DNA from: Neomoorella stamsii
GTDB taxonomy: Bacteria > Bacillota > DSM-521 > Neomoorellales > Neomoorellaceae
DNA: 64,000 nucleotides
Direction of reading: 5' to 3'
Assembly (NCBI RefSeq): GCF_002995805.1
Contig: NZ_PVXL01000050.1
Coordinates: 1 to 64,000 of the forward strand
Part shown: one piece after another, positions 27,347 through 40,234 of the stretch
Layout of the letters: every line of letters begins with the position of its first letter
Position numbering within the stretch: position 1 is the stretch's first letter
The notes under the pieces: generated by a model
What the model saw: the letters and a program-made list of their open reading frames with translations, nothing else
What the model was told of the DNA's origin: nothing
Database searches by the model: none
Program-made: the position numbers and the translations under genes

Positions 27347-28223
27347 AACGGCCGGCTATTTCTTCAAACAGGCCGGCATATCTTTGTGGCGCAATTTCTG
27401 GATGAGCCTGGCGGCGGTGGCCAGCGTGGCCATCTCCATGTTTCTCCTGGGAGCCTTTTTGCTCCTGGTCTTTAATGTCAACTATATTGCCGCTAACCTC
27501 CAGTCTAATGTCGAAATCGCCGTCTTTCTCCAGGTTGATACCCCGCGCCAGGCAGCTTACCAGGTCCGGGACCAGGTTAAGGCCATGCCCGGCGTGACGG
27601 AGGTTACCCTGGTACCTAAAGAAGAAGGTTTGAAGCAATTAAGCCAGCAATTTGGCGGCGAAGAGGAACTCTTAGGGGCTACCGGTGGCGTCAACCCCCT
27701 GCCCGACTATTTGCGGGTCCGGGTGGCCGACCCGGAAACCATTCACGAAGTGGCGCGGTCCATTGCGAACCTGCCGGGAGTGGAAAAGGTAAATTACGGC
27801 CAGGAGGTTGTCGATCGCCTATTTGCGGTGGTACGCTGGTTGCGCTGGCTGGGAGCAGGCATTGTCCTTGTCCTGGGGCTGGGGGCCCTCTTCCTGATAA
27901 TCATCACCATCCGCCTGACGGTTTACTCCCGCCGGCGGGAAATCAACATCATGAAGTATGTAGGTGCTACCGACTGGTTTATTCGCTGGCCCTTTTTCCT
28001 GGAAGGCCTTTTCTTAGGGCTGGTGGGTTCAGGGTGTGCGGCCCTGGCCATTTATGCCGGTTACAGCATGATCTTAACCAGGGCGGGGTCGGCCCTGGTT
28101 TTCATACCCCTCCTCAATGACCGGGGACTGTTATTAAACAGCGTTTTGAGCCTGGTGGCCGGAGGTGCCCTGGTAGGAGCCCTGGGCAGCCTCCTCTCCA
28201 TCAGGCGTTTCCTGAAGGTCTGA
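27330..28223 (+). CDS. ftsX: FtsX, cell-division permease-like protein
   Basis: Membrane partner of FtsE, 297 aa. One helix near residues 22-45, a large extracytoplasmic loop (about 50-165, including VEVAVFLQ-like and [19 protein letters not shown] segments), then three helices (about 170-290), the usual four-helix FtsX topology. The loop normally contacts a coiled-coil peptidase or its activator; the next gene encodes exactly such a protein. ATG 27330 follows GGGAGGGGG and overlaps ftsE by 17 bases. ATG 27336 is also in frame. Confidence 0.93.
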   Translation: MVMKLRTAGYFFKQAGISLWRNFWMSLAAVASVAISMFLLGAFLLLVFNVNYIAANLQSNVEIAVFLQVDTPRQAAYQVRDQVKAMPGVTEVTLVPKEEGLKQLSQQFGGEEELLGATGGVNPLPDYLRVRVADPETIHEVARSIANLPGVEKVNYGQEVVDRLFAVVRWLRWLGAGIVLVLGLGALFLIIITIRLTVYSRRREINIMKYVGATDWFIRWPFFLEGLFLGLVGSGCAALAIYAGYSMILTRAGSALVFIPLLNDRGLLLNSVLSLVAGGALVGALGSLLSIRRFLKV

Positions 28224-28248
28224 TCTAGCGCAGAAGGGAGGTGAAGCC

Positions 28249-29382
28249 ATGCGCGGTAAAGTTACGGTCTGGTTGATCCTGGCGGTTTTTGCCCTGGGTA
28301 TCCTGCCGGCCTATGGTGCTACCCTGGAAGAACTGAAAAAGCAGCAACAGCAAATCCAGAAGAATATCGAGGACCAGCAAAGGCTCCTGGAGCAGAAGAA
28401 TGATGAAGGCGAAGCCCTCCTCCGGCAACTGCAGCAATTGGAGCAGGAGATCAAGGAAAAGGAGGCCCAGATAGCCAGGCTGGACCAGGAATTGAACGCC
28501 GCCCAGGCACGCGTCCGGCAGGTAACCCTCGAGCTGCAGCAGGCCGAAGCGGCTCAGGAAAAACGCATGGATATACTGCGGACCAGGCTCAAGGATATCT
28601 ACCAGGTGGGCCAGGTAAATTACCTGGAAGTCCTCCTCCAGTCCACCAGCCTGGAAGATTTCCTGGTGCGCATGGAACTCCTGGCCAAGATCGCCCAGGG
28701 TGATATGAAGCTCATTCAGGAAATCAAGGCTGAAAAGGAAAAGATTGCCGTCCAGAAGGCCCAACTGGAAGCCGAGCGGGATAAGATTGCCCAGCTCCGG
28801 CGCCAGGCCGACGGTGAGCGGGTGCAGCTGGCTTCCCGCCAGGAAAGTCGGCGGCAGCTCCTGGCCCAGGTCGAAGCGGAGAAAAAGCGGGTCGCCGCGG
28901 CTCTGGATGAAATGGAAGCCCTAGCCCGCCAGATTGCCGCCAAAATCCGGGCCGAACAGGCCAAAAGCAAGCGCCAGTTATCACCAGGGGGTACAAAGGG
29001 TATGCTCTGGCCGCTACCCGGTTATACGGATATTTCTTCTCCCTTTGGCTGGCGCATCCATCCTTTGCTGAAGACCAGGCGCTTCCATGACGGCGTTGAC
29101 CTCCCGGCTCCAACAGGGACGGAGATCATTGCCCCGTTAGACGGCCAGGTCATATCTACCGGCTACCTGGGGGGGTACGGCAATCACATTGTCATCGATC
29201 ATGGCGGGGGGTTGTCCACCATGTACGCCCACCTGTCGGCAATCCTGGTCCGGGAGGGCCAGGAGGTAAAGAAAGGCCAGGTAATTGGCCGGGTAGGTTC
29301 AACGGGTTGGAGTACAGGCCCCCATCTCCACTTTATGGTCCTGCTCCAGGGTGAGCCCACCAACCCCATGAATTATTACTAA
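28249..29382 (+). CDS. Coiled-coil M23 (LytM) peptidoglycan endopeptidase
   Basis: Secreted murein hydrolase of the EnvC/PcsB-like architecture, 377 aa. A signal peptide ([20 protein letters not shown]) is followed by a long coiled coil (about residues 25-245, rich in Q, E, K and A) and a C-terminal peptidase M23 domain. The metal site is visible as [12 protein letters not shown] (H-x-x-x-D) and GPHLHFMV (H-x-H), with FGWRIHPLL and MYAHLS in their usual places. The start has GGGAGGTGA upstream. Because it follows ftsEX by 25 nt, it is the probable hydrolase whose activity FtsEX gates, by analogy with known FtsEX partners; the pairing itself is inferred from context. Confidence 0.93.
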   Translation: MRGKVTVWLILAVFALGILPAYGATLEELKKQQQQIQKNIEDQQRLLEQKNDEGEALLRQLQQLEQEIKEKEAQIARLDQELNAAQARVRQVTLELQQAEAAQEKRMDILRTRLKDIYQVGQVNYLEVLLQSTSLEDFLVRMELLAKIAQGDMKLIQEIKAEKEKIAVQKAQLEAERDKIAQLRRQADGERVQLASRQESRRQLLAQVEAEKKRVAAALDEMEALARQIAAKIRAEQAKSKRQLSPGGTKGMLWPLPGYTDISSPFGWRIHPLLKTRRFHDGVDLPAPTGTEIIAPLDGQVISTGYLGGYGNHIVIDHGGGLSTMYAHLSAILVREGQEVKKGQVIGRVGSTGWSTGPHLHFMVLLQGEPTNPMNYY

Positions 29383-29440
29383 TCTCTATCCCTGCTACAT
29401 AAATTAAAGTATGGGTTCAGGGAATGTTTTATAGCAGGCG

Positions 29441-30613
29441 GTGGTTGGCGTGGCAAAGATCTGGCGACAGGTTACCAACGGGCTACTGGTCCTTTGTGTT
29501 CTGGTCACCCTGGCCCTGGGAGTGGGGGTGGCAACCCACTTCCAGGAAGTAGAGCAGCTGGTTAAGACCTATACCCTGTTGCGCTTCCAGGCGCTGGAGC
29601 CTATCAATACGGACAAGCTCATGGAAGGGGCCATCAGGGGCATGGTGGATGCCCTTGATGACCCTTATTCTACTTATCTTGATGCTAAAACTTACCGGCA
29701 CCTCCAGGAAAGCGTTGCCGGCAGTTACGGTGGCGTTGGCCTTTTGATTACCCTGGATGAGAAAGACAAGAGGCTGATGGTGGTTTCTCCCTTTAAGGGT
29801 ACTCCGGCCCAGCGGGCGGGGATTAAAAGCAGGGATTATATCGTGGCCATCGACGGCCGCGATACCACCGGCATGGACCTGGAGACGGCCTCCAACCTGA
29901 TGCAGGGGCAGCCAGGCACCAGGGTCGAACTCACTATCCTCTCCGCAGGCGAGAGTAATCCCCGCAAGGTAACCCTGACCCGGGAGATTATCAAGGTACC
30001 GACGGTGGATGGCAAAATACTTCCCGGCCATCCCGGCACCGGTTATATCAGCTTGACCATGTTCAATGAACAGACGGCCGGCGACCTGGGGCGGCAGCTG
30101 AACGAACTGCGCCAGCAGGGGATGCAGAAGTTGATCCTAGATTTGCGCAATAACCCCGGCGGTGCTCTGCCGGCGGCCGTCGATGTGGCCAGCTATTTTG
30201 TGGCTAAAGGGCCGGTGGTTTATATCGCTGACCAGAAAAATACCGAAGCCCTCATGGCCCGCGGGTATGCCCAGCCCTTGCCCCTGGTGGTTCTGGTGAA
30301 TAAAGGCAGCGCCAGCGCGGCGGAGATTGTGGCCGGGGCCATCAAGGATAGCGGCAGCGGCATCCTGGTAGGCGAGACGACCTTCGGCAAGGGCATCGTC
30401 CAGACTATTTTTCCCTTACCCGGCGGCGCCGCGGTGAAGATTACCACCCACAAATACCTGACCCCGGGCAAGCATGATATAAATAAGAAGGGGATTACTC
30501 CTGATTACGTAGTCCCCATGGACCCCCAGCTGGAACAGCAGGTCCTGGCCCACGCCCCGGACCTGGAGCGGGATGTCCAGTTGCAGAAGGCGTTGGAGGT
30601 GCTGGGGAAATAG
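29441..30613 (+). CDS. S41 C-terminal processing peptidase (CtpA/CtpB type)
   Basis: Membrane-anchored serine protease acting outside the cytoplasm, 390 aa. An N-terminal signal anchor (LLVLCVLVTLALGVGVATHF) is followed by a PDZ domain (about residues 95-180, GGVGLLITLDEKDKRLMVVSPFKGTPAQRAGI) and the S41 catalytic domain. The nucleophile is a serine of NKGSASAAEI (residues 288-297) and the general base is the lysine in GETTFGKGIVQT. Start GTG 29441 or GTG 29450; neither has a strong ribosome site. It lies 58 nt after the M23 gene in the same direction. In Firmicutes such proteases trim cell-wall hydrolases or sporulation factors, so a link to the preceding module is plausible. Confidence 0.92.
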   Translation: MVGVAKIWRQVTNGLLVLCVLVTLALGVGVATHFQEVEQLVKTYTLLRFQALEPINTDKLMEGAIRGMVDALDDPYSTYLDAKTYRHLQESVAGSYGGVGLLITLDEKDKRLMVVSPFKGTPAQRAGIKSRDYIVAIDGRDTTGMDLETASNLMQGQPGTRVELTILSAGESNPRKVTLTREIIKVPTVDGKILPGHPGTGYISLTMFNEQTAGDLGRQLNELRQQGMQKLILDLRNNPGGALPAAVDVASYFVAKGPVVYIADQKNTEALMARGYAQPLPLVVLVNKGSASAAEIVAGAIKDSGSGILVGETTFGKGIVQTIFPLPGGAAVKITTHKYLTPGKHDINKKGITPDYVVPMDPQLEQQVLAHAPDLERDVQLQKALEVLGK

Positions 30614-30694
30614 GGTATACTCCGGAAAGAATCTCGAGAACCCAGTGACCGGCGGCAGTGCAGATAATTATTCAGAAGAGAAAAAGGACTCCCC

Positions 30695-30733
30695 GGGGGC
30701 ACATGTTATAATTTAGATAGTGCCCCCCTTTTT
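30695..30733 (+). terminator. Terminator after CtpA, overlapping a -10 element
   Basis: GGGGGCA (30695-30701) pairs with TGCCCCC (30721-30727) and CTTTTT follows. The 19-nt loop contains TATAAT (30707-30712), so the terminator may overlap the promoter of the next gene; no good -35 was found. Confidence 0.75.
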
Positions 30734-30763
30734 ATAACCGGAACAGGGAGGAGGAAAACTGAT

Positions 30764-31321
30764 ATGCGCCGCATCCTTTTTGTCATCGACATGCAGAATG
30801 ATTTTGTCGCCGAAGGTGGGGCTTTAAGTTTTCCCGCTGCCAGGGAAATAATACCTTTTATAACAAGTAAAGTGAAAGAAGCCCTGTCCCAGGGGCAGGA
30901 AGTGCTTTTTACCCTTGATACCCATGCCCCCGGTGATGCCGAATTTCAAAAATTCCCGCCCCATTGTTTAGAGGGGACTTCCGGCCAGGCCCTGATCCCT
31001 GAATTACAGGCGCTAATTGCCCCTTATGAGGAGACAGGGCAGATTAAATTTCTCAAGAAGAACCGCTATAGCGCTTTCTTTAACACCGATTTAGATGCCT
31101 GGCTGGGGCTGACGCCTGGCAGCCCTATGGAAAAGGTGAGCCAGGTCGACCTGGTGGGCGTATGTACTAACATTTGCTGCTTTTTTACGGCTGAAGAGCT
31201 GGCCAACCGTGATATTCCTGTCCGCGTCCTGGCAGAAGGTATGGCTTCTTTTGACCTCGAAGCTCACCGCTGGGCCCTGAACCAGATGCGGCAGGTTCTG
31301 GGGCTCCAGGTGGTTGAATAA
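30764..31321 (+). CDS. Cysteine hydrolase, isochorismatase/nicotinamidase family
   Basis: Probable amidohydrolase, 185 aa. The catalytic triad of the family is visible: D9 in FVIDMQNDF, the lysine in FLKKNRYSAF (about residue 103), and C134 in GVCTNICC. HAPGDAEFQKFPPHCLEGT resembles the metal-binding D-x-H segment and the PxHCxxGT motif of nicotinamidases (PncA), so nicotinamide deamidation in NAD salvage is the most likely reaction; isochorismatase-like hydrolases of other amides cannot be excluded. GGGAGGAGG lies upstream of the ATG. It stands alone between the ctp terminator and rtcB. Confidence 0.88.
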   Translation: MRRILFVIDMQNDFVAEGGALSFPAAREIIPFITSKVKEALSQGQEVLFTLDTHAPGDAEFQKFPPHCLEGTSGQALIPELQALIAPYEETGQIKFLKKNRYSAFFNTDLDAWLGLTPGSPMEKVSQVDLVGVCTNICCFFTAEELANRDIPVRVLAEGMASFDLEAHRWALNQMRQVLGLQVVE

Positions 31322-31536
31322 TGGCCTGCCAGAGTTAACCGGGAATGGGAGTGCCTTTTGCTCTTAACAGGAGGCCAGCTCTGGAGTAAGAGAGTTGTCT
31401 TTAGCCTGGTATATGCCGGCATACCTGGAAGCCGGCTGGCAAATTACTAGTGGGACTGAGACAGAGAGTTACCATCGGGTCCGGTACGGAACTGGAAACC
31501 CGACGAAAGAATAGCTGTTTTCTGGAGAGGAATCAT

Positions 31537-32970
31537 ATGCCGGAAAAGCTACAACTGGTGGCAAAAAACTGCTATATTTACCGGGCTGGAGACAGCCCGG
31601 TAGCGATTCATGTTTACCTGAGCCAAAAGCTCCGGGCTGATTTTACCGAGGCTGAGGCCCTGGAGCAGCTTTATAATGCCTCCCTTTTACCCGGGGTAGT
31701 CGGGCCGGTTATTGGCATGCCCGATATCCATACCGGCTACGGCCTGCCTATCGGCGGGGTGATGGCTGCCGACTACGAGCGAGGAGTCGTCTCCGCTGGG
31801 GCAGTGGGGATGGATATTAACTGCGGCGTGCGGTTATTGACTACCAGAATCCCGGCTGCGGAAATAGAACGGGCTATACTTACAAAGCTGCTGGCGGCCA
31901 TTGCCCGGAGGGTGCCGGCAGGGGTGGGGCGGGTCAGCCAGGTCAAAGAGCTGCGTCGGGCTAGCCTGGAAGCCGTTGCCGCCGGCGGCGCCAGGTACTT
32001 CATCCAGGAGGGTTTTGGCCGCGGGGAGGACAGGGAGAGGATAGAAGATGGCGGCTGCCTTTCGGGAGCCGACGTAGCTGCCGTGAGCAAGGAGGCACGG
32101 GAGCGGGCCGACCAGCTGGCCACCATCGGCGGCGGCAATCACTTTGTGGAAATCGGCAAGGTGGCGGCCGTCCTGGAGGAGGGGCTGGCCGCCAGGTTCG
32201 GGCTCCATAAAGACCACCTTTACATTTTAATCCATACCGGCAGCCGGGGCTTAGGCCACCAGATTTGTACCGATTACAGCAACCTGATGTGGGCTAACGG
32301 GGAGCAAAACGGCACGCCGGCACCGGTCAAGGGTCTGGCCTGCGCCCCCATCGCTTCGCGCGACGGCCAGAATTACCTCAAGGGTATGGCCCTGGCTGCC
32401 AATTACGCTTTTGCTAACCGCCAGCTCATTACCCACTTTATCCGGGAAGCCTTTGTTGAAGTTTTGAAAAAGCCGGAGGAAGATCTGGGCCTGGACCTTC
32501 TCTATGACGTAGCCCATAACATTGCCAAAAAAGAAAAGCATGGCGCAAAGTGGCTTTTAGTCCACCGCAAGGGGGCTACCCGGGCCCTGCCCGCCGGGCA
32601 TGGGGACAATCCCGGCTGCTACCTGGCAACGGGACACCCGGCCATTATCCCGGGGAGCATGGGGACAGCCTCCTATGTGGTGGTGGGGACGGGCGAGATA
32701 AATAAGACTTTCTGCTCGGTCAACCACGGTGCCGGCCGGGTTATGTCCCGGAAGAAGGCCCGGCAGGAATTTTCCCGCGAGGATTTATTGAACCAGCTCG
32801 GCGGTGTTGTGGTCGCTGCCCGGGATATTAAATTCTTAAAGGATGAAGCGCCCCTGGCTTATAAAGATATCGATGCGGTTGTCGCTACCCTGGCGGAGGC
32901 CGGCCTGACCCGGCCGGTAGTGAGGCTCCAGCCCCTGGGGGTGCTGAAGGGTGAAGGGGAGGAAGCTTAA
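31537..32970 (+). CDS. rtcB: RtcB RNA ligase
   Basis: GTP- and Mn-dependent RNA ligase joining 2',3'-cyclic phosphate or 3'-phosphate ends to 5'-OH ends, for RNA repair. Conserved segments: GMPDIHTGYGLPIGGVMA, GMDINCGVRLLTT with the metal-binding C96, IGGGNHFVEI, HTGSRGLGH, ARDGQNYLKGM and GSMGTASYVVVG. VNHGAGRVMSRKKA carries the histidine guanylylated in the family. ATG 31537 follows GAGAGGA; the frame is open to 31450, but homologues begin near MPEKLQL. Length 477 aa is typical. No archease gene is adjacent. The 215-nt upstream gap can form GC stems (CCAGAG/CTCTGG, two GCCGGC) but matches no riboswitch I know. Confidence 0.95.
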   Translation: MPEKLQLVAKNCYIYRAGDSPVAIHVYLSQKLRADFTEAEALEQLYNASLLPGVVGPVIGMPDIHTGYGLPIGGVMAADYERGVVSAGAVGMDINCGVRLLTTRIPAAEIERAILTKLLAAIARRVPAGVGRVSQVKELRRASLEAVAAGGARYFIQEGFGRGEDRERIEDGGCLSGADVAAVSKEARERADQLATIGGGNHFVEIGKVAAVLEEGLAARFGLHKDHLYILIHTGSRGLGHQICTDYSNLMWANGEQNGTPAPVKGLACAPIASRDGQNYLKGMALAANYAFANRQLITHFIREAFVEVLKKPEEDLGLDLLYDVAHNIAKKEKHGAKWLLVHRKGATRALPAGHGDNPGCYLATGHPAIIPGSMGTASYVVVGTGEINKTFCSVNHGAGRVMSRKKARQEFSREDLLNQLGGVVVAARDIKFLKDEAPLAYKDIDAVVATLAEAGLTRPVVRLQPLGVLKGEGEEA

Positions 32971-33369
32971 GTAAAAAATTTTCAGGCTCAAATCTTTGGC
33001 AGGCAGGGTTCGCGGCGATTTTTGATGCGTCAGCCCTGGAGGGCCGACGGGACCCTGGTTGTAGAATTAAATCTGGCTTTATGATACATTTGTCCAGAAA
33101 GCGGAGGGAAAGCGGAGTGATCCCGGAGAGGGTCCCGGCCATGATGTTAAACTACACTTAACGGGTCGGCCGTCGTCTACCGGCGGGGGCAGAACAATGG
33201 TATTATAAAAGTCGTGCGAGCAGGTATGATTTAGATAAAAAAAGCAATGCGTTGAGGTATAATAGAAGCAGGGTAGGAGAAATTTGAGTTATCCTGGACA
33301 GACTCGCTGGTTGTTACGAAAAAGGCGTGCCGGGAGAGCTGCCGAGTTGGAGAAAGGGGGCTGGATGCG
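32971..33369. other. Long intergenic region with promoter-like elements only
   Basis: About 400 nt between rtcB and the next reading frame. It holds an extended -10 element TGG-TATTAT (33198-33206) and TATAAT (33258-33263) reading to the right. One + strand frame (from ~33000) reads QAGFAAIFDASALEGRRDPG and could be a relic, but I cannot match it. No RNA gene was recognised. Confidence 0.45.
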
Positions 33370-34013
33370 ATGGCAACGGAATTTAGAGGTATAACTCCAG
33401 AATTATACCATGCTATTATAGCTATAGTTGATCAGCGCATGGCTGAGATCAAGGTTACCCGCGCAGATTTCGATGATCTCAAAGATGTAGTCAAAGAATT
33501 GGCCGAGGCGCAGAAGCGTACCGAGTATAAATTGGAGGAGCTGGCCGAGGCCCAGAAACGCACCGAGGCAAGATTGGAGGAACTGGCCGAGGCCCAGAAA
33601 CGCACGGAAGCGGAATTGCAGCAGCTGGCGCGCCAGGTGGGTTCTCTTTCCGCTACAATGGGTTTTGGCCTGGAGATATAGCCAGGGTTGTCCTACCTGG
33701 TTATCTGGAACGCAATCTGGGTGTAAAGATAGATAAGCTTACCAGGAAATATATAGATGCCGGCGGCGAACCGGTGGAAATCGATCTTTTCGGCCCGGGG
33801 AGTAAAGATGGGCGGCCGGTGATGGTGTTGGGCGAGGTAAAGGTACGTATCTACAGCCGGGAGGTAAAAGCTTTTGCCCGTAAAGTGGCCAGGGTACGAG
33901 CATCACTCCAGGGCGAAATACTAAAGGTTATGTTCGGCTACCTGATTCACCCTTCGGCTTCGGAATTAGCGACCCGGGAGGGGATAATCCTGGTAGCCTC
34001 TTATGAACGCTAA
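33370..34013 (+). pseudogene. Coiled-coil protein with nuclease-like C-domain, frameshifted
   Basis: ATG 33370 (AAGGGGG upstream) begins [23 protein letters not shown], then three tandem 14-residue units around [13 protein letters not shown] (42-nt repeats) form a coiled coil. The frame stops at TAG 33679. In the next frame the protein clearly continues: [40 protein letters not shown], and so on to 34013. Adding one base in CTGGAGATATAG (near 33674) would restore LEDIARVVL. The C-terminal part (E-I-D-L-F…VLGEVKVR) looks like a PD-(D/E)XK fold. Similar coiled-coil/nuclease-fold proteins of unknown function are common in thermophiles. I cannot tell whether the frameshift is real or a sequencing error. 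Confidence 0.75.
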
Positions 34014-34180
34014 AAATGATTGCTCAAGATACAGGAATTTGTTTTAAGGTTACAGGCGCGAAATATGAACCTGCCAGTGGTCGCCGTAGAGGAAAGGCCT
34101 GAAACGCGATGATTTAATGGGGAAATCAATGAATATCAAGGCTTGCAGCAGATTTTAAATGTGTCGAACCTGGTGAGGCC

Positions 34181-34218
34181 GGCCCGGGGTAGTGTACCCC
34201 GGGCCGCTATGATATAAT
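34181..34218 (+). promoter_or_regulatory. Hairpin and extended -10 promoter of uvrB
   Basis: GGCCCGGGGTA (34181-34191), GTG, TACCCCGGGCC (34195-34205) is a perfect 11-bp inverted repeat. It is followed by TGA-TATAAT (34210-34218), an extended -10. The inverted repeat occupies the place of the -35, so a regulator could bind there. No LexA-type GAAC-N4-GTTC box was found. Confidence 0.55.
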
Positions 34219-34241
34219 AGCTCCCGGAAGGGGGAAGCGCC

Positions 34242-36245
34242 ATGCCGCCCTTTGTTCTGAAGTCAGATTACCAGCCGCGAGGCGACCAGCCGCAGGCCAT
34301 TGCCGCCCTGATGGAGGGGTTGCAGAAAGGCTACCGCCACCAGACCTTGCTGGGGGCGACGGGTACCGGCAAGACCTACACCATGGCCCAGGTCATCCAG
34401 GCCGTGCAGCGGCCCACACTGGTCCTGGCCCCCAACAAGACCCTGGCGGCCCAGCTCTGCGGCGAGTTCAAGGAGTTTTTTCCCGACAACGCCGTCGAGT
34501 ATTTTGTCAGCTACTACGACTATTACCAGCCGGAGGCCTACGTGCCCCAGACGGATACCTATATCGAAAAGGACAGTTCCATCAACGACGAGATCGACAA
34601 GCTGCGCCACTCGGCTACCGCCGCCCTCTTTGAGCGGCGGGACGTCATTATTGTGGCCAGCGTTTCCTGCATTTACGGCCTGGGCTCGCCGGAGGACTAC
34701 AGCACCCTGATGCTCTCCCTGCGGGAGGGCCAGGAATACGACCGGGATGCCATTTTACGGAAGCTGGTGGACATCCAGTACAGCCGCAATGACTACGACT
34801 TCAAGCGGGGTACCTTCCGCGTCCACGGCGACGTGATTGAAATTTTCCCGGCTTCCTACCATGAGAAGGCCGTGCGGGTGGAAATGTTTGGCGATGAAAT
34901 CGAGCGCCTGCTGGAGATCGACACCCTGACCGGGGAGGTCCTGGCCCGGCGCCGGCATGTGGCCATCTTCCCGGCCAGCCACTATGTGGTGGAAGAAGGC
35001 AAGATGGAGCGGGCTTTAAAAAGCATTGAGGCCGAGCTGGAGGAACGCCTGCAGGAACTGCGGCAGCAGGGGAAACTCCTGGAGGCCCAGCGCCTGGAGC
35101 AGCGGACCCGGTTTGACCTGGAGATGATGCGGGAAGTCGGCTTTTGTAAAGGCATCGAAAACTATTCCCGCCACTTGACCGGCCGGGCGCCGGGGGAGCC
35201 GCCCTATACGCTACTGGATTACTTTCCCGATGATTTCCTGCTGATAATCGATGAGTCCCATATCACCGTGCCTCAGATCGGCGGCATGTATGAAGGCGAC
35301 CGTTCCCGGAAAGCAACCCTGGTGGAGTATGGTTTCCGCCTGCCCTCGGCCCTGGACAACCGGCCCTTGACTTTTGAGGAGTTTTGCCGGCACATCAACC
35401 AGGTAATCTACGTCTCGGCGACACCGGGGCCCTATGAACTGGAACACTCCCAGCAGGTGGTGGAGCAGATCATCCGGCCTACCGGCCTGGTGGACCCCGA
35501 GGTTCTGGTGCGGCCTGTCAGGGGCCAGGTTGACGATCTGGTGGGCGAGATAAATAAGCGGGTGGCCAGGAATGAGCGGGTCCTGGTGACCACCCTGACC
35601 AAGCGCATGGCCGAGGATTTGACCGATTACCTGCGGGAAGTGGGCATCAAGGTGCGCTATATGCACTCCGATATCGGCGCCATTGAGCGCATGGAGATCA
35701 TCCGCGACCTGCGCCTGGGGGTTTTTGATGTCCTGGTGGGGATTAATCTGCTGCGGGAAGGGCTGGACCTGCCGGAGGTTTCCCTGGTGGCCATCCTGGA
35801 TGCCGATAAGGAAGGCTTCCTGCGTTCGGAGCGCTCCCTGATCCAGACCATCGGCCGGGCCGCCCGCAACGCCAACGGCCAGGTCATCATGTACGCCGAC
35901 ACCATTACCGCCTCCATGCGGCGGGCTATAGATGAAACCAACCGCCGCCGCCAGGTGCAAATAGAGTACAACCGCCGGCACGGCATTATCCCCCGGACCG
36001 TCAGCAAACCGGTGCGGGATATTATTGAAACCGCAGTGGCAGAGGAACCGGCCAGGTACCAGGCGAGCAAATCTCAGGCTAAGGAAACTAAGGAAAAGAA
36101 GAAGGGCCAGTTTACGAAACGGGAGCTGAAGTCTCTCATCAGCCAGCTCGAGAAAGAGATGCGGGCGGCAGCCAAAAGGCTGGAATTTGAACGGGCCGCC
36201 GAGCTGCGGGACGCTATCCTGGAGTTAAAGCTGCAGGCGGGTTAG
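34242..36245 (+). CDS. uvrB: UvrB, excinuclease ABC subunit B
   Basis: Central damage-verification helicase of nucleotide excision repair, 667 aa. Walker [11 protein letters not shown] (about residues 40-49), the beta-hairpin region [29 protein letters not shown] box ([11 protein letters not shown]), motifs V/VI in the second RecA-like domain ([28 protein letters not shown]), and a C-terminal UvrB/UvrC domain ([26 protein letters not shown]) that binds UvrC. The ATG follows GGAAGGGGGAAGCGCC. uvrA and uvrC lie 10.7 kb downstream, separated by an EndoQ-UvrD gene and a catabolic cassette. Confidence 0.97.
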   Translation: MPPFVLKSDYQPRGDQPQAIAALMEGLQKGYRHQTLLGATGTGKTYTMAQVIQAVQRPTLVLAPNKTLAAQLCGEFKEFFPDNAVEYFVSYYDYYQPEAYVPQTDTYIEKDSSINDEIDKLRHSATAALFERRDVIIVASVSCIYGLGSPEDYSTLMLSLREGQEYDRDAILRKLVDIQYSRNDYDFKRGTFRVHGDVIEIFPASYHEKAVRVEMFGDEIERLLEIDTLTGEVLARRRHVAIFPASHYVVEEGKMERALKSIEAELEERLQELRQQGKLLEAQRLEQRTRFDLEMMREVGFCKGIENYSRHLTGRAPGEPPYTLLDYFPDDFLLIIDESHITVPQIGGMYEGDRSRKATLVEYGFRLPSALDNRPLTFEEFCRHINQVIYVSATPGPYELEHSQQVVEQIIRPTGLVDPEVLVRPVRGQVDDLVGEINKRVARNERVLVTTLTKRMAEDLTDYLREVGIKVRYMHSDIGAIERMEIIRDLRLGVFDVLVGINLLREGLDLPEVSLVAILDADKEGFLRSERSLIQTIGRAARNANGQVIMYADTITASMRRAIDETNRRRQVQIEYNRRHGIIPRTVSKPVRDIIETAVAEEPARYQASKSQAKETKEKKKGQFTKRELKSLISQLEKEMRAAAKRLEFERAAELRDAILELKLQAG

Positions 36246-36360
36246 CACTGAAAACCGCGCTTTTCCCATGTTTCGCGTTCCTTCATGACATAGACGTCTA
36301 TCTCTTCTCTGGTTTGGCCGTAGAAACCCTTTAATGCTCCGGCCAGCAATGCAGTGTAAC
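36242..36360 (-). pseudogene. C-terminal relic of a small antitoxin-like protein
   Basis: The minus strand reads YTALLAGALKGFYGQTREEI followed by [18 protein letters not shown] and a stop at 36242-36244, overlapping the uvrB stop region. The pattern ALAGALKG-x-G-x-T-x-EEID-x-Y-x-x-x-ER-x-x-W is typical of the tail of small antitoxins next to PIN-type toxins. No start and no N-terminal DNA-binding domain remain. Identification is by pattern only. Confidence 0.45.
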
Positions 36361-36403
36361 TTTTTTACAACTAACAAGTGGTTTTGACAAGAATGGGTGA
36401 TTA

Positions 36404-40114
<3,711 letters not shown>

Positions 40115-40234
40115 ATATGGAGTTAGAAACAGGCGCTCTTCCGGAATCATTTGAGCAAAAATTGGCAATAATTTATGCAGGACTATGTCGTTAATTATCG
40201 AAATAAAAAATTAAAAAGGTCGGGGGGATCTGTT

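Noticed and set aside
31322-31536. Riboswitch or T-box upstream of rtcB
   Set aside because: GC stems can be drawn, but no T-box sequence, specifier loop or known aptamer core was found.
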